A stretch of 17,791 nucleotides of DNA from Bacteroides sp. GTDB taxonomy: Bacteria > Bacteroidota > Bacteroidia > Bacteroidales > Bacteroidaceae. A model generated the notes under the pieces. That model was not told where the DNA came from. It worked only from the letters and a program-made list of their open reading frames with translations, and made no database searches. Position numbers and translations under genes: made by a program. Of the stretch, positions 7,614-15,963 are shown piece after piece. Where the stretch lies: positions 1 to 17,791 of the forward strand of contig JASLCG010000084.1 of the NCBI GenBank assembly GCA_030151885.1. Reading direction: 5' to 3'. Numbering within the stretch: position 1 is the stretch's first letter; each line of letters begins with the position of its first letter.

Positions 7614-8780
7614 ATGAAAAAGTATATATTCTATTCACTAGTAGGTGCTTCAATTCTGTTTGCTGCATGTAGCAAACAGAATAACAAGGAGGTCTTTGAT
7701 ATGGATTTGCTAGATGGATTTCCTACTAGTGAAGTAGGATATGAGTATGGCGTATCTGGTGCTTATGCTGGAAACTTAAATAATACAATAATTTTAGCAG
7801 GAGGTTGTAATTTTCCAGAGAAACCTGTATATGATGGTGGTGAAAAAAGGTATTATAAAGGAATTTATCAGGCAAAAGTGATAAATGAAAACTCTTCATT
7901 TTTGGAATGGACAAAAATAGGAGAATTACCAAATGAAGCTGCTTATGGGGTTTCTGTTCAAGATAAAGATACTTTGTACTTTATAGGTGGTAATAATAAC
8001 GATGGGCAATTAAAATTTACACTTAAATTATTTTTAGATACAAAAAATAATCAATTATGTATTGATACACTTCCGAGTTTACCTGTTGGTATTGATAATA
8101 TGTCGGGTGCAATGCACAATAGTACAATTATTATAGCTGGAGGTAATACAGAGAAGGAGTTTTCGAAAAAGTTGTTTAAATTAAATCTGAATAATTTAAA
8201 TGAAGGTTGGAGCATTGACGACTCATGTCTTGAGTCATCATTGCTTCAATCTATTTCTTTTTCATTAAATGGTAGTTTTTATACTAGCTCGGGCTTCTAT
8301 AGTGGTGACGAAACTAAGGTACCGTTTGTTTCAACTAAAACTTATAAAGTTGTAAATGAAACAGATTGTTTTGAATATCAGAATGCAATAGAAAATGATA
8401 CCCTAACTTTTAGTGGTGGCTGTGTAGTTAAAATAGACGAAAAAAGTGTCTATGCTATGGCAGGAGTAAATAAAAAGGTTTTTGAAGCTGCTTTGAATCG
8501 TATTAGATTTAAAGATAAAACCAATATTCAAGCAGAAAAAGATAGTATAGATAAGCTTCAAAACGACTATTTAAGACACGACCCTAATTGGTATCTTTTT
8601 AATAGTACTCTTTATAAACTAGACACTACTACAACGTCGTGGATGGCTGTAGCAGAGTCTAAGCACTTAGCTCGTGCAGGTGCAATTGCAGTTCCTGTAC
8701 CTAATGGTTTGTATCTGTTAGGAGGAGAGCTTAAGCCTGGTGTAAGAACTTCGAAAACATTACGCATAATAAAAAAATAG
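7614..8780 (+). CDS. nanM: kelch-repeat N-acetylneuraminate mutarotase, lipoprotein
   Basis: Likely catalyses alpha/beta anomer exchange of released sialic acid, like E. coli NanM. The 388-residue protein shows kelch-type blades with hydrophobic strands ending in GG or AG: IILAGG (59-64), LYFIGG (121-126), TIIIAGG (171-177), VYAMAG (279-284) and LYLLGG (366-371). The arrangement fits the cyclically permuted mutarotase family. Unlike E. coli NanM, which is a soluble periplasmic protein, it has a lipoprotein signal ending FAAC with Cys19. The residues after the cysteine (SKQNNKE) lack a run of acids, so surface export is not strongly suggested. It lies 30 nt after the sialidase and 12 nt before nanT. 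Central segments (about 195-260 and 290-330) diverge from plain kelch repeats and are probably loops. Confidence 0.85.
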   Translation: MKKYIFYSLVGASILFAACSKQNNKEVFDMDLLDGFPTSEVGYEYGVSGAYAGNLNNTIILAGGCNFPEKPVYDGGEKRYYKGIYQAKVINENSSFLEWTKIGELPNEAAYGVSVQDKDTLYFIGGNNNDGQLKFTLKLFLDTKNNQLCIDTLPSLPVGIDNMSGAMHNSTIIIAGGNTEKEFSKKLFKLNLNNLNEGWSIDDSCLESSLLQSISFSLNGSFYTSSGFYSGDETKVPFVSTKTYKVVNETDCFEYQNAIENDTLTFSGGCVVKIDEKSVYAMAGVNKKVFEAALNRIRFKDKTNIQAEKDSIDKLQNDYLRHDPNWYLFNSTLYKLDTTTTSWMAVAESKHLARAGAIAVPVPNGLYLLGGELKPGVRTSKTLRIIKK

Positions 8781-8792
8781 ATAACACTTAAA

Positions 8793-10031
8793 ATGAAAAA
8801 CACAAAATATTATCCTTGGTTAGTTGTTGCCTTGTTATGGATTGTAGCCCTTTTAAACTACATGGATAGGCAAATGTTGAGTACGATGCGAGATTCTATG
8901 CAAATAGATATTGCAGAGTTAAGTTCGGCTGAACGTTTTGGAAATCTGATGGCTGTATTTTTATGGGTATATGCTTTAATGAGTCCTCTTGCAGGATCTA
9001 TTGCAGATAAACTAAGCAAGAAGTGGCTAATCGTAGGAAGCTTATTTGTATGGTCTGGTGTAACTCTTCTAATGGGCTTTGCATCAACTTATTCACAAGT
9101 ATATTGGCTAAGAGCTTTAATGGGTGTGAGTGAGGCTCTTTATATTCCTGCAGGACTAGCTTTAATAGCTGAGTATCATACGGGAAAATCAAGGTCATTA
9201 GCGATTGGAATTCATATGACTGGTCTCTATATGGGGCAAGCTATTGGTGGCTTTGGAGCGACTATAGCTGCACAATTTAGTTGGCACTCAACATTTAAGT
9301 GGTTTGGTGTTATTGGTGTAGTTTATTCTTTGCTACTTGTATTATTACTTCATGATACAGAAAAACAAGAAGATAGTATTCTTGAAAAAGCTAAGACTAC
9401 AATTGGTCAGGCTGTAAAAGATTTCTTTAAAGTATTTGGTGTATTATTATCGAATATGTCTTTTTGGATTATCTTGTTTTACTTTGCTGCTCCAAGTCTT
9501 CCAGGTTGGGCTACAAAAAACTGGCTACCAACACTATTTCAAGAAAGTTTAGGGGTAGATATGTCTATTGCTGGTCCGGTATCAACAATAACTATTGCTT
9601 TCTCTTCTTTTATAGGTGTTCTTATTGGTGGTACTTTATCTGATAGGTGGGTGCAAAAGAATATACGAGGCCGAATTTATACTAGTGCTATCGGATTAAG
9701 TTTAACAATACCTTCACTATTATTACTTGGGTTAGGTACTGATTATATGGCTGTTGTGGCAGGGGTATTATTTGGTATAGGTTATGGTATGTTTGATGCT
9801 AATAATATGCCTATTTTATGTCAGTTTGTATCCTCTAAACATAGGGCTACAGCTTATGGTATAATGAATCTAGTTGGTGTAGCTGCAGGAGCATATGTAA
9901 CCCAGCTATTAGGAACATTTACAGATGATGGTAATTTAGGTCTAGGGTTTGCTTTATTAGGTGGAGTTGTATTATTAGCTTTGTGTTTACAACTTTACTT
10001 CCTACGTCCTACAACAGATAATATGGAGTAA
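8793..10031 (+). CDS. nanT: MFS sialic acid transporter
   Basis: Inner-membrane major facilitator protein, 412 residues, with about 12 hydrophobic segments, that would import N-acetylneuraminate by proton symport. The first helix carries LNYMDRQ (21-27), as in the anion:cation symporter branch that includes sialate and sugar-acid carriers. The MFS loop signature appears as GSIADKLSKKW (68-78). A long soluble central loop around residues 190-212 follows helix 6. It lies inside the operon, 12 nt after nanM and 16 nt before the YhcH gene. NanT of B. fragilis is also an MFS carrier. Substrate choice is inferred from context, because related family members carry hexuronates or other acids. There is no TRAP or ABC sialate transporter in the window. 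Confidence 0.88.
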   Translation: MKNTKYYPWLVVALLWIVALLNYMDRQMLSTMRDSMQIDIAELSSAERFGNLMAVFLWVYALMSPLAGSIADKLSKKWLIVGSLFVWSGVTLLMGFASTYSQVYWLRALMGVSEALYIPAGLALIAEYHTGKSRSLAIGIHMTGLYMGQAIGGFGATIAAQFSWHSTFKWFGVIGVVYSLLLVLLLHDTEKQEDSILEKAKTTIGQAVKDFFKVFGVLLSNMSFWIILFYFAAPSLPGWATKNWLPTLFQESLGVDMSIAGPVSTITIAFSSFIGVLIGGTLSDRWVQKNIRGRIYTSAIGLSLTIPSLLLLGLGTDYMAVVAGVLFGIGYGMFDANNMPILCQFVSSKHRATAYGIMNLVGVAAGAYVTQLLGTFTDDGNLGLGFALLGGVVLLALCLQLYFLRPTTDNME

Positions 10032-10047
10032 TTAATTATACAATTAT

Positions 10048-10494
10048 ATGATTTTATCGACTTTAAAAGAGAGTGCTCGTATTGAAAAACTTAATCCTGC
10101 ATTCAAAATAGCTTTTGATTACATTAAAGCTAATGATTTATTAAATAGTGCAGAGAAAAGAATTGAGTTGGATGGTGAAAATATTTTTATCAATAACTCT
10201 ACTGTACAAGGAGTAAAAAAAGAAGATCAAGTTTTAGAAATTCATGAAGCTTATTTAGACATTCATGTATTACTAAAAGGAGAGGAGACCATTGGATGGT
10301 CTGCTTTAGAGAATATTAATAAGGTTAAGACTCCTTATCAGGCCGATGGAGATTTTGGGCTTTATACTGATACTCCGCAAACGTATTTTACTTTGAAGCC
10401 TGGTGATTTCTTTATTGCATACCCAGAGGATGCACATGCACCAATAATTAGTGATGGAGAGATAAGAAAACTAATAGTAAAGATTAAGTTATAA
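10048..10494 (+). CDS. nanQ: YhcH/YjgK/YiaL (DUF386) protein, probable sialic acid anomerase
   Basis: The 148-residue cupin-like protein belongs to the YhcH/YjgK/YiaL family. The family histidine/acid cluster is visible as EIHEAYLDIHVLL (64-76) and PEDAHAP (126-132), and the protein ends KLIVKIKL. In E. coli YhcH lies in the nan operon and has been reported to be a cytoplasmic sialic acid anomerase, renamed NanQ, that speeds opening of the beta-pyranose to the form used by the lyase. Here it is the last gene of the operon, 16 nt behind nanT and just before a strong terminator, which supports the same job. The short length matches the family and there is no signal peptide. Family membership is firm; the activity is inferred. 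Confidence 0.87.
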   Translation: MILSTLKESARIEKLNPAFKIAFDYIKANDLLNSAEKRIELDGENIFINNSTVQGVKKEDQVLEIHEAYLDIHVLLKGEETIGWSALENINKVKTPYQADGDFGLYTDTPQTYFTLKPGDFFIAYPEDAHAPIISDGEIRKLIVKIKL

Positions 10495-10520
10495 TCTCAG
10501 TATATAGTTCTATACAGTTG

Positions 10521-10562
10521 AAGGTACTACTTTATATTTAAAATAAAGTAGTACCTTTTTTG
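10521..10562 (+). terminator. rho-independent terminator of the nan operon
   Basis: A perfect 15-bp stem (10521-10535 with 10543-10557) with a 7-nt loop is followed by a U run. It starts 26 nt after the nanQ stop and separates the nan operon from ruvX. Confidence 0.92.
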
Positions 10563-10628
10563 TTGTATATAAAAGATTAGAAGCGATAACTTTGTGCTAG
10601 GTTTTACTTATAATTAAAGTAATAGTTG

Positions 10629-10636
10629 TACTTTTG
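10629..10636 (+). promoter_or_regulatory. candidate -7 box for ruvX-def
   Basis: TACTTTTG matches TAnnTTTG. It ends only 9 nt before the ruvX ATG at 10646, so the transcript would start almost at the start codon, giving a nearly leaderless message. No clear TTG is found at -33. Confidence 0.5.
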
Positions 10637-10645
10637 TAGTCGAAT

Positions 10646-11065
10646 ATGAGCAGAATATTAGCGATAGATTATGGTAGAAAGCGTACGGGTATAGCTGTAA
10701 CTGACCCTATGCAAATTATAGCGAATGGGTTAACAACTGTTCCAACCCATACATTAATTGATTTTTTGACGGATTATTTTCAAAAAGAGAAAGTTGAAAA
10801 AGTTGTTATTGGCTTACCAAAGCAGATGGATAATACCCCTTCTGAAAGTATGAAATATATAAATCCATTTGTAAATAGATATAAAAAAATATTTTCAAAC
10901 ATACCTATTGAGTTTGTTGACGAACGTTTTACCTCAGTTTTAGCACAGCGTAGTATTCTAGAAGCTGGGCTTAAAAAGAAAGATAGACAAAATAAGGCTT
11001 TAGTAGATGAGGTTAGTGCAACAATAATTTTGCAAACATATTTGGAAAATAAACGTTTATTCTAA
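10646..11065 (+). CDS. ruvX: RuvX/YqgF-family Holliday junction resolvase-like nuclease
   Basis: RNase H-fold protein of the YqgF/RuvX family, implicated in maturation of the 16S rRNA 5' end and in Holliday junction resolution in different species. At 139 residues it has typical family length. The N-terminal strand carries AIDYGRKRTG with D8, VVIGLPKQMD is at 53-62, VDERFTS at 91-97, and the C-terminal acid D121 in LVDEVSA. These fit the conserved acidic metal-binding set. It is followed 27 nt later by def, and the ruvX-def pairing followed by thrS and infC is a familiar Bacteroidales arrangement. Because it is usually essential, the ribosomal role is favoured, but the sequence cannot separate the two. 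Confidence 0.93.
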   Translation: MSRILAIDYGRKRTGIAVTDPMQIIANGLTTVPTHTLIDFLTDYFQKEKVEKVVIGLPKQMDNTPSESMKYINPFVNRYKKIFSNIPIEFVDERFTSVLAQRSILEAGLKKKDRQNKALVDEVSATIILQTYLENKRLF

Positions 11066-11092
11066 TCAGAACATAAGTATTTAAATTAAGAT

Positions 11093-11650
11093 ATGATATT
11101 ACCAGTTTATGTATATGGACAACCTGTATTGAGAGAGGTTGCACAAGATATTACACCAGATTATCCCAACTTAAAAGAGTTGATTCAGAACATGTATGAA
11201 ACTATGGAACATGCTGATGGTATAGGTTTAGCTGCACCACAAATAGGACTTCCTATTCGATTGGTTGTAATTGACTTAACCCCCTTGGCAGAAGACATGC
11301 CTGAATTGGGAGATTATAGAAAAGTATTTATTAACCCTTATATTGAAGAGGTTGATGGAGAAGATGTAACAATGGGTGAAGGGTGTTTGAGCTTGCCAGG
11401 AATAGGAGAAGATGTAACACGTCCGGATATTGTATATGTTCGTTATATGGATGAGAACTTCGTAGAACATAAAGAAAAAGTCGAAGGGTATTTAGCTAGA
11501 GTTATGCAGCATGAATTTGACCATCTTGATGGTATGATGTTTATAGATCATATTTCTCCATTAAGAAAGCAAATGGTTAGATCTAAGCTTAATAAGATAG
11601 TTCAAGGTAAAGCTAGAACTCACTACAAAATTAAAAGTGTAGGAAAATAA
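11093..11650 (+). CDS. def: peptide deformylase
   Basis: Removes the N-terminal formyl group from new proteins on the ribosome. All three family motifs are intact: GIGLAAPQIG (43-52), EGCLSLPG (96-103, metal ligand C98) and HEFDH (140-144, metal ligands H140 and H144, catalytic E141). The 185-residue length and the acidic insert before EGCLS are usual for Bacteroidota. It is cotranscribed with ruvX and ends 34 nt before a clear terminator. Confidence 0.97.
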   Translation: MILPVYVYGQPVLREVAQDITPDYPNLKELIQNMYETMEHADGIGLAAPQIGLPIRLVVIDLTPLAEDMPELGDYRKVFINPYIEEVDGEDVTMGEGCLSLPGIGEDVTRPDIVYVRYMDENFVEHKEKVEGYLARVMQHEFDHLDGMMFIDHISPLRKQMVRSKLNKIVQGKARTHYKIKSVGK

Positions 11651-11684
11651 TTTATTGCCTACATTCTTGATAAGTTAATTAATG

Positions 11685-11720
11685 AAGAGGGGAAAAGTTA
11701 AGTCTTTTCTCCTCTTTTTA
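11685..11720 (+). terminator. rho-independent terminator after ruvX-def
   Basis: A 12-bp stem (11686-11697 with 11704-11715, one G-U pair) with a 6-nt loop runs into a U tract (11715-11719). It lies 34 nt after the def stop. Confidence 0.9.
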
Positions 11721-11834
11721 GTTTTATAGAGACTAAATGTGAATATTTACTTCATAATATTGCAATAGAATAGCTTTAAAAGTCAATAAATTAAAAAAGG
11801 AAACTATAAGTATTTATTAAGTAGTAAGATTTGC

Positions 11835-11842
11835 TACATTTG
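11835..11842 (+). promoter_or_regulatory. candidate -7 box for the TPR gene
   Basis: TACATTTG matches TAnnTTTG and lies 29 nt before the TPR start codon, behind the def terminator. A weak TTT-containing -33 may lie near 11812. Its placement just after a terminator and before a gene supports it. Confidence 0.6.
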
Positions 11843-11871
11843 TTTATAGCTATACATCGAATATTAAATTT

Positions 11872-13854
11872 ATGAGAAAAAAAATATTAGGCTTACTTTT
11901 ACTACTGCCAACTCTTCTTATGGGACAGATAAATACTGACCGTGTAATGAGAATTGGTCATAATGCACTGTATTATGAAGATTATGTTTTATCTATACAG
12001 TACTTTAATCAAGTGATAAATGCTAAACCTTATTTGCATTTACCTTACTTCTTTAGGGCCTTAGCTAAATTGAACTTGGATGATTATATTGGCTCGGAAG
12101 CAGATTGTAATGCTGTGATTGAGCGAAATCCTTTCTTTGTAGCGGCATATCAGGTTAGGGGTATTGCAAAGATTCATCAGAATAATTTTGAAGGTGCTAT
12201 TGAAGATTATAAAAAAATATTGATGTATGACCCTGAAGATGTTAGCGCACTAAACAACTTGTCATTGAGTTATATCAATAAAGAAAAGTACGATGAAGCA
12301 ACTAGCGTATTAAATAACCTAATTAAGGTATCTCCAAAGTACACAGTTGCTTATTTAATGAAAGGTGACATTGCTTTACGCCAAAAAGATACTGTAAGTG
12401 CAATGAACTATATTGATAAAGCTCTGGAAATAGATCAGTTTGATGCTAATATATGGGCTTCTAAGGGAATGATTAATCTGATGAGAAACAATTATAGTGA
12501 AGCAGAGCTAAATCTGAATGAAGCTATTTATTTAAGTGGAAAGGATGCTGATCATTTTATACATAGGGCCCTAGCACGTTTTCATCAAAACAACTTAAGA
12601 GGGGCTATGAGTGATTATGATTTAGCTTTAAATATTGAGCCTAATAACTTTTTTGGACACTATAACAGAGGACTGTTAAGATTTAGAGTTGGTGACTACA
12701 ATAAAGCCATTGAAGATTTTGATTTTGTCTTAAACATTGACCCTGATAATATGATGGCTACTTTTAATAGGGGGATGTTAAGAATACGTACGGGAGACTT
12801 AAGAGGTGCAGAGTCAGACTTTAGTAGGGTATTGGCTGTTTTTCCTACTTTCTACCCTGGGTATCACTACCGTTATGAAGCCAGAAAAAAAATGGGTAAT
12901 CTTAAAGGAGCAGAGGACGATGAGATGAGAATGCTTCAAATGCAACTTGAACAATCTAACAATCAATCTGGTAATAAAAATAAAGAGGCAGAAGAGACTC
13001 GTAAACGCTCTGATAAAAATATGCAAAATTACAAACGTTTAGTTGTAGCTGATAGAAGCGATATCAGTAGGAACTACACGAGCGAGTATAGAGGTAAAAT
13101 TCAAAATAAAAAGGTTGTAGTAAAAACGGAACCTTATTTTATGTTGAGCTATTTTGAAAAACATGATGATTTAAGAAGTACAATTCATAATCATAAGTTT
13201 ATTGATGATTTAAATAATATGAGATTCTTACCTCATGCTTTATTAATAACGAATAGAGATAAAGCTTTAACTTTAGAAGAGGCTAATCAATATTTTGCGT
13301 TAATAGATACACATACATTAGCTATTGAAAAAGATCCATACAATGTCAAGAATTGGTTTGCGAGAGGGCTCGACTTTATGTTAGTACAAGATATAGATAG
13401 TGCTATAAAAGACTTCTCAGAGGCATTAAAAGTTGATGATGCTTTTTACCCTGCATACTTCTTACGTTCTATAGCTAGATTAAAGCAGATTGAATATGCT
13501 AAGGCAGAAGATACTCAAATAACAGCAACTACACGCAAGGTTTCTAATATGGAGTATGAATCAGTGTTTAGAGATCTGGATGAGGTTATAAAACTAGCTC
13601 CCGATTTTGTTTATGCATATTTTAATAAAGCAAGGCTCTCGTTCGAGTTGAAAGATTATACATCAGCTTTAGCTGCCTACTCTAAAGCAATAGAATTAGA
13701 TGGTAACTTTGCAGAGGCTTATTTTAATAGAGGACTGATTTACATCTATATGGATGACAATGAAAGAGGTATTTCTGACTTAAGTAAGGCTGGTGAGTTA
13801 GGAATAGTTGAATCTTATAATATAATTAAAAGGTTTCGTAGTAATTTGAAATGA
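11872..13854 (+). CDS. secreted tetratricopeptide-repeat protein of unknown function
   Basis: The 660-residue protein starts with a signal peptide (MRKKILGLLLLLPTLLMG, probable cut before Q19). At least nine TPR-like helical pairs follow between about residues 25 and 355. Typical units end in a proline-bearing turn (ERNPFF, MYDPED, NIEPNN, NIDPDN) and carry the G/A-Y-F/A-I pattern, for example GDYNKAIEDFDFVLNIDPDN (274-293). A polar, charged linker (about 356-420) leads to a region without clear TPRs (420-475), and a second TPR block runs to the end (about 478-650). It is probably an envelope scaffold, but no partner or activity can be read. It lies between def and thrS with its own promoter. 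Similar TPR genes at this position occur in other Bacteroidales as far as I recall, which suggests vertical inheritance. Confidence 0.88.
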   Translation: MRKKILGLLLLLPTLLMGQINTDRVMRIGHNALYYEDYVLSIQYFNQVINAKPYLHLPYFFRALAKLNLDDYIGSEADCNAVIERNPFFVAAYQVRGIAKIHQNNFEGAIEDYKKILMYDPEDVSALNNLSLSYINKEKYDEATSVLNNLIKVSPKYTVAYLMKGDIALRQKDTVSAMNYIDKALEIDQFDANIWASKGMINLMRNNYSEAELNLNEAIYLSGKDADHFIHRALARFHQNNLRGAMSDYDLALNIEPNNFFGHYNRGLLRFRVGDYNKAIEDFDFVLNIDPDNMMATFNRGMLRIRTGDLRGAESDFSRVLAVFPTFYPGYHYRYEARKKMGNLKGAEDDEMRMLQMQLEQSNNQSGNKNKEAEETRKRSDKNMQNYKRLVVADRSDISRNYTSEYRGKIQNKKVVVKTEPYFMLSYFEKHDDLRSTIHNHKFIDDLNNMRFLPHALLITNRDKALTLEEANQYFALIDTHTLAIEKDPYNVKNWFARGLDFMLVQDIDSAIKDFSEALKVDDAFYPAYFLRSIARLKQIEYAKAEDTQITATTRKVSNMEYESVFRDLDEVIKLAPDFVYAYFNKARLSFELKDYTSALAAYSKAIELDGNFAEAYFNRGLIYIYMDDNERGISDLSKAGELGIVESYNIIKRFRSNLK

Positions 13855-13894
13855 TATTTTTTCAATAAAAATTAAAATAATAGAATAGATTCTT

Positions 13895-13902
13895 TACTTT
13901 TG
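13895..13902 (+). promoter_or_regulatory. candidate -7 box for thrS operon
   Basis: TACTTTTG matches TAnnTTTG and predicts a start near 13908, about 30 nt before thrS. The upstream DNA is nearly pure A/T and lacks a clear -33. No terminator is visible between the TPR gene and thrS, so some read-through is also possible. Confidence 0.5.
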
Positions 13903-13938
13903 TAATTTAGAAACTTAGTTAAAAGGTAATAATATAAC

Positions 13939-15882
13939 ATGATGATTAAAATTACATTCCCCGATGGCTCCATTCGTGAATACGATAAGGGTATAACTGG
14001 TCTGCAAATAGCAGAAAGTATTAGTCCTCGTCTTGCTAAAGATGTTTTAGCTTGTGGTGTGAATGGAGAAACGTATGATTTGAGTCGTCCAATTGAAGAA
14101 GATGCTGAAATCATGCTTTACAAATGGGATGATGAAGAAGGTAAACATACGTTCTGGCATACAAGTGCACACCTTCTTGCTGAAGCGTTACAAGCTTTAT
14201 ATCCAGGTATCCAATTTGGTATAGGTCCTGCTGTTGAGCAAGGGTTCTATTATGATGTAGATCCTGGTACGGCGACCATTAAAGAATCTGATTTAGCTAA
14301 AATTGAAGCTAAAATGAAAGAGCTTGCTTCTGCTAAGAATGACGTTGTACGTAAAAATATTAGTAAAGCCGATGCTTTAAAAGAGTTTGGTGCTAAAGGT
14401 CAAACCTACAAGTGTGAACTAATAGAAGAGCTTGAAGATGGTCATATTACTACCTATTCACTAGGTGATTTTACAGACTTATGTAGAGGCCCTCATTTAG
14501 TAAATACTGCGCCTATTAAAGCTATTAAGCTTACAAATGTTGCAGGTGCTTACTGGAGAGGTCAAGAAGATAAGAAAATGTTAACTCGTATTTACGGTGT
14601 AACATTCCCTAAACAAAAAATGCTTACGGAGTACCTTGAAATGGTTGAAGAAGCTAAAAAAAGAGACCATAGAAAAATTGGTAAAGAGATGGAACTATTC
14701 ATGTTCTCTGATACCGTTGGTAAAGGTCTTCCTATGTGGCTACCTAAGGGTACAATGCTTCGCTTGACACTTGAAGAATTCTTAAAGAAAATTCAAAAGA
14801 GATTCGGCTATCAGCAAGTAATGACCCCTCATATAGGTAACAAATTACTTTATGTTACTTCTGGTCACTATGCAAAATATGGTAAGGATTCTTTTCAACC
14901 AATTCATACACCAGAAGAAGGAGAAGAGTATCTATTAAAACCAATGAACTGCCCTCACCATTGTGAAATTTTTAAGTGGTCTCCTAAGTCTTATAGAGAC
15001 TTGCCTCTTCGTCTTGCTGAATTTGGTACGGTATATCGCTACGAACAAAGTGGTGAGTTACATGGGCTAACTCGTGTTCGTGGATTTACTCAAGATGATG
15101 CACATATATTCTGTAGACCTGATCAGGTGAAAGAAGAGTTCTTAGATGTAATGGATATTATCTTCATCATTTTTAAAGCATTAAACTTTACTGATTTTGA
15201 AGCTCAAATCTCATTAAGAGATCCTGTTAATCGTGAAAAATACATTGGCAGTGATGAAAACTGGGAAAAGGCAGAACAATCTATTATAGAAGCTTGTAAA
15301 GAAAAAGGGCTTAAAGCAAAAGTAGAATACGGAGAAGCTGCATTCTATGGTCCTAAATTAGACTTTATGGTACGCGATGCTTTAGGTCGTAAATGGCAGT
15401 TAGGTACAATCCAGGTTGATTACAACTTACCAGAACGCTTTGCTTTAGAATATACTGGCGATGATAATCAAAAACACCGTCCGGTAATGATTCACCGTGC
15501 TCCGTTTGGCTCAATGGAAAGATTCGTTGCAGTACTGATTGAGCATACTGCTGGTAAATTCCCATTGTGGTTGGCGCCAGATCAGGTAAGTATTCTTCCT
15601 ATTAGTGAGCGCTTCAATGATTATGCGTATGAAGTTAAAAAACAGCTTCAAGATTATGATATTCGTGCTAATGTAGATGAGCGTAATGAGAAAATAGGTA
15701 GAAAAATTCGTGATAATGAATTAAAACGTGTTCCTTATATGCTTATCGTTGGTGAGAAAGAAGCTGAAAATGGAGAGGTTTCTGTAAGAAAACAGGGCGA
15801 AGGTGACCAAGGAACGATGAAAATCGCTGATTTTGGTAAAAAATTGAGCGAAGAAGTTCAGAATATGATAAATAAGTTCTAA
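13939..15882 (+). CDS. thrS: threonine-tRNA ligase
   Basis: Charges tRNA-Thr and edits misacylated serine. All four domains are present in 647 residues, the normal length: TGS (about 1-64); editing domain with HTSAH (H74, H78) and CRGPH (C182, H186); class II catalytic core with zinc ligands C338 (PMNCPHH) and H389 (DDAHIF), motif 2 around FGTVYRYEQSGELHGLTRVRGF (362-383), and motif 3 APFGSMERF; and a C-terminal anticodon-binding domain from about residue 545. There are two ATG codons in a row. The second (13942, MIKITFPDG) matches most homologues, so the true start may be one codon later. It heads the operon with infC, rpmI and rplT. No tRNA-like operator of the E. coli thrS type is apparent in the short leader. 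Confidence 0.97.
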   Translation: MMIKITFPDGSIREYDKGITGLQIAESISPRLAKDVLACGVNGETYDLSRPIEEDAEIMLYKWDDEEGKHTFWHTSAHLLAEALQALYPGIQFGIGPAVEQGFYYDVDPGTATIKESDLAKIEAKMKELASAKNDVVRKNISKADALKEFGAKGQTYKCELIEELEDGHITTYSLGDFTDLCRGPHLVNTAPIKAIKLTNVAGAYWRGQEDKKMLTRIYGVTFPKQKMLTEYLEMVEEAKKRDHRKIGKEMELFMFSDTVGKGLPMWLPKGTMLRLTLEEFLKKIQKRFGYQQVMTPHIGNKLLYVTSGHYAKYGKDSFQPIHTPEEGEEYLLKPMNCPHHCEIFKWSPKSYRDLPLRLAEFGTVYRYEQSGELHGLTRVRGFTQDDAHIFCRPDQVKEEFLDVMDIIFIIFKALNFTDFEAQISLRDPVNREKYIGSDENWEKAEQSIIEACKEKGLKAKVEYGEAAFYGPKLDFMVRDALGRKWQLGTIQVDYNLPERFALEYTGDDNQKHRPVMIHRAPFGSMERFVAVLIEHTAGKFPLWLAPDQVSILPISERFNDYAYEVKKQLQDYDIRANVDERNEKIGRKIRDNELKRVPYMLIVGEKEAENGEVSVRKQGEGDQGTMKIADFGKKLSEEVQNMINKF

Positions 15883-15896
15883 ATTTGCACAGAATT

Positions 15897-15940
15897 TGTG
15901 TAGCATAACGCTTTTATGGTGTTCTAAAGAAAGCTACACA
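15897..15940 (+). promoter_or_regulatory. hairpin leader upstream of infC
   Basis: A perfect 8-bp outer stem (TGTGTAGC at 15897-15904 with GCTACACA at 15933-15940) encloses a smaller hairpin (AACGC of 15907-15911 with GGTGTT of 15918-15923, including G-U pairs). The inner part is the 15-mer at 15906-15920 that recurs before rpmI. It lies between the thrS stop and the infC start, and no U run follows, so it looks more like a regulatory or processing structure than a terminator. Confidence 0.5.
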
Positions 15941-15950
15941 TTTAAAAGAA

Positions 15951-15955
15951 AAGGA
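15951..15955 (+). promoter_or_regulatory. Shine-Dalgarno deciding the TTG start of infC
   Basis: AAGGA is followed after 8 nt by TTG at 15964. Most genes in this window have no such sequence, so its presence here supports the non-ATG start of IF3 over the downstream ATG at 16006. Confidence 0.55.
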
Positions 15956-15963
15956 AAATAATA

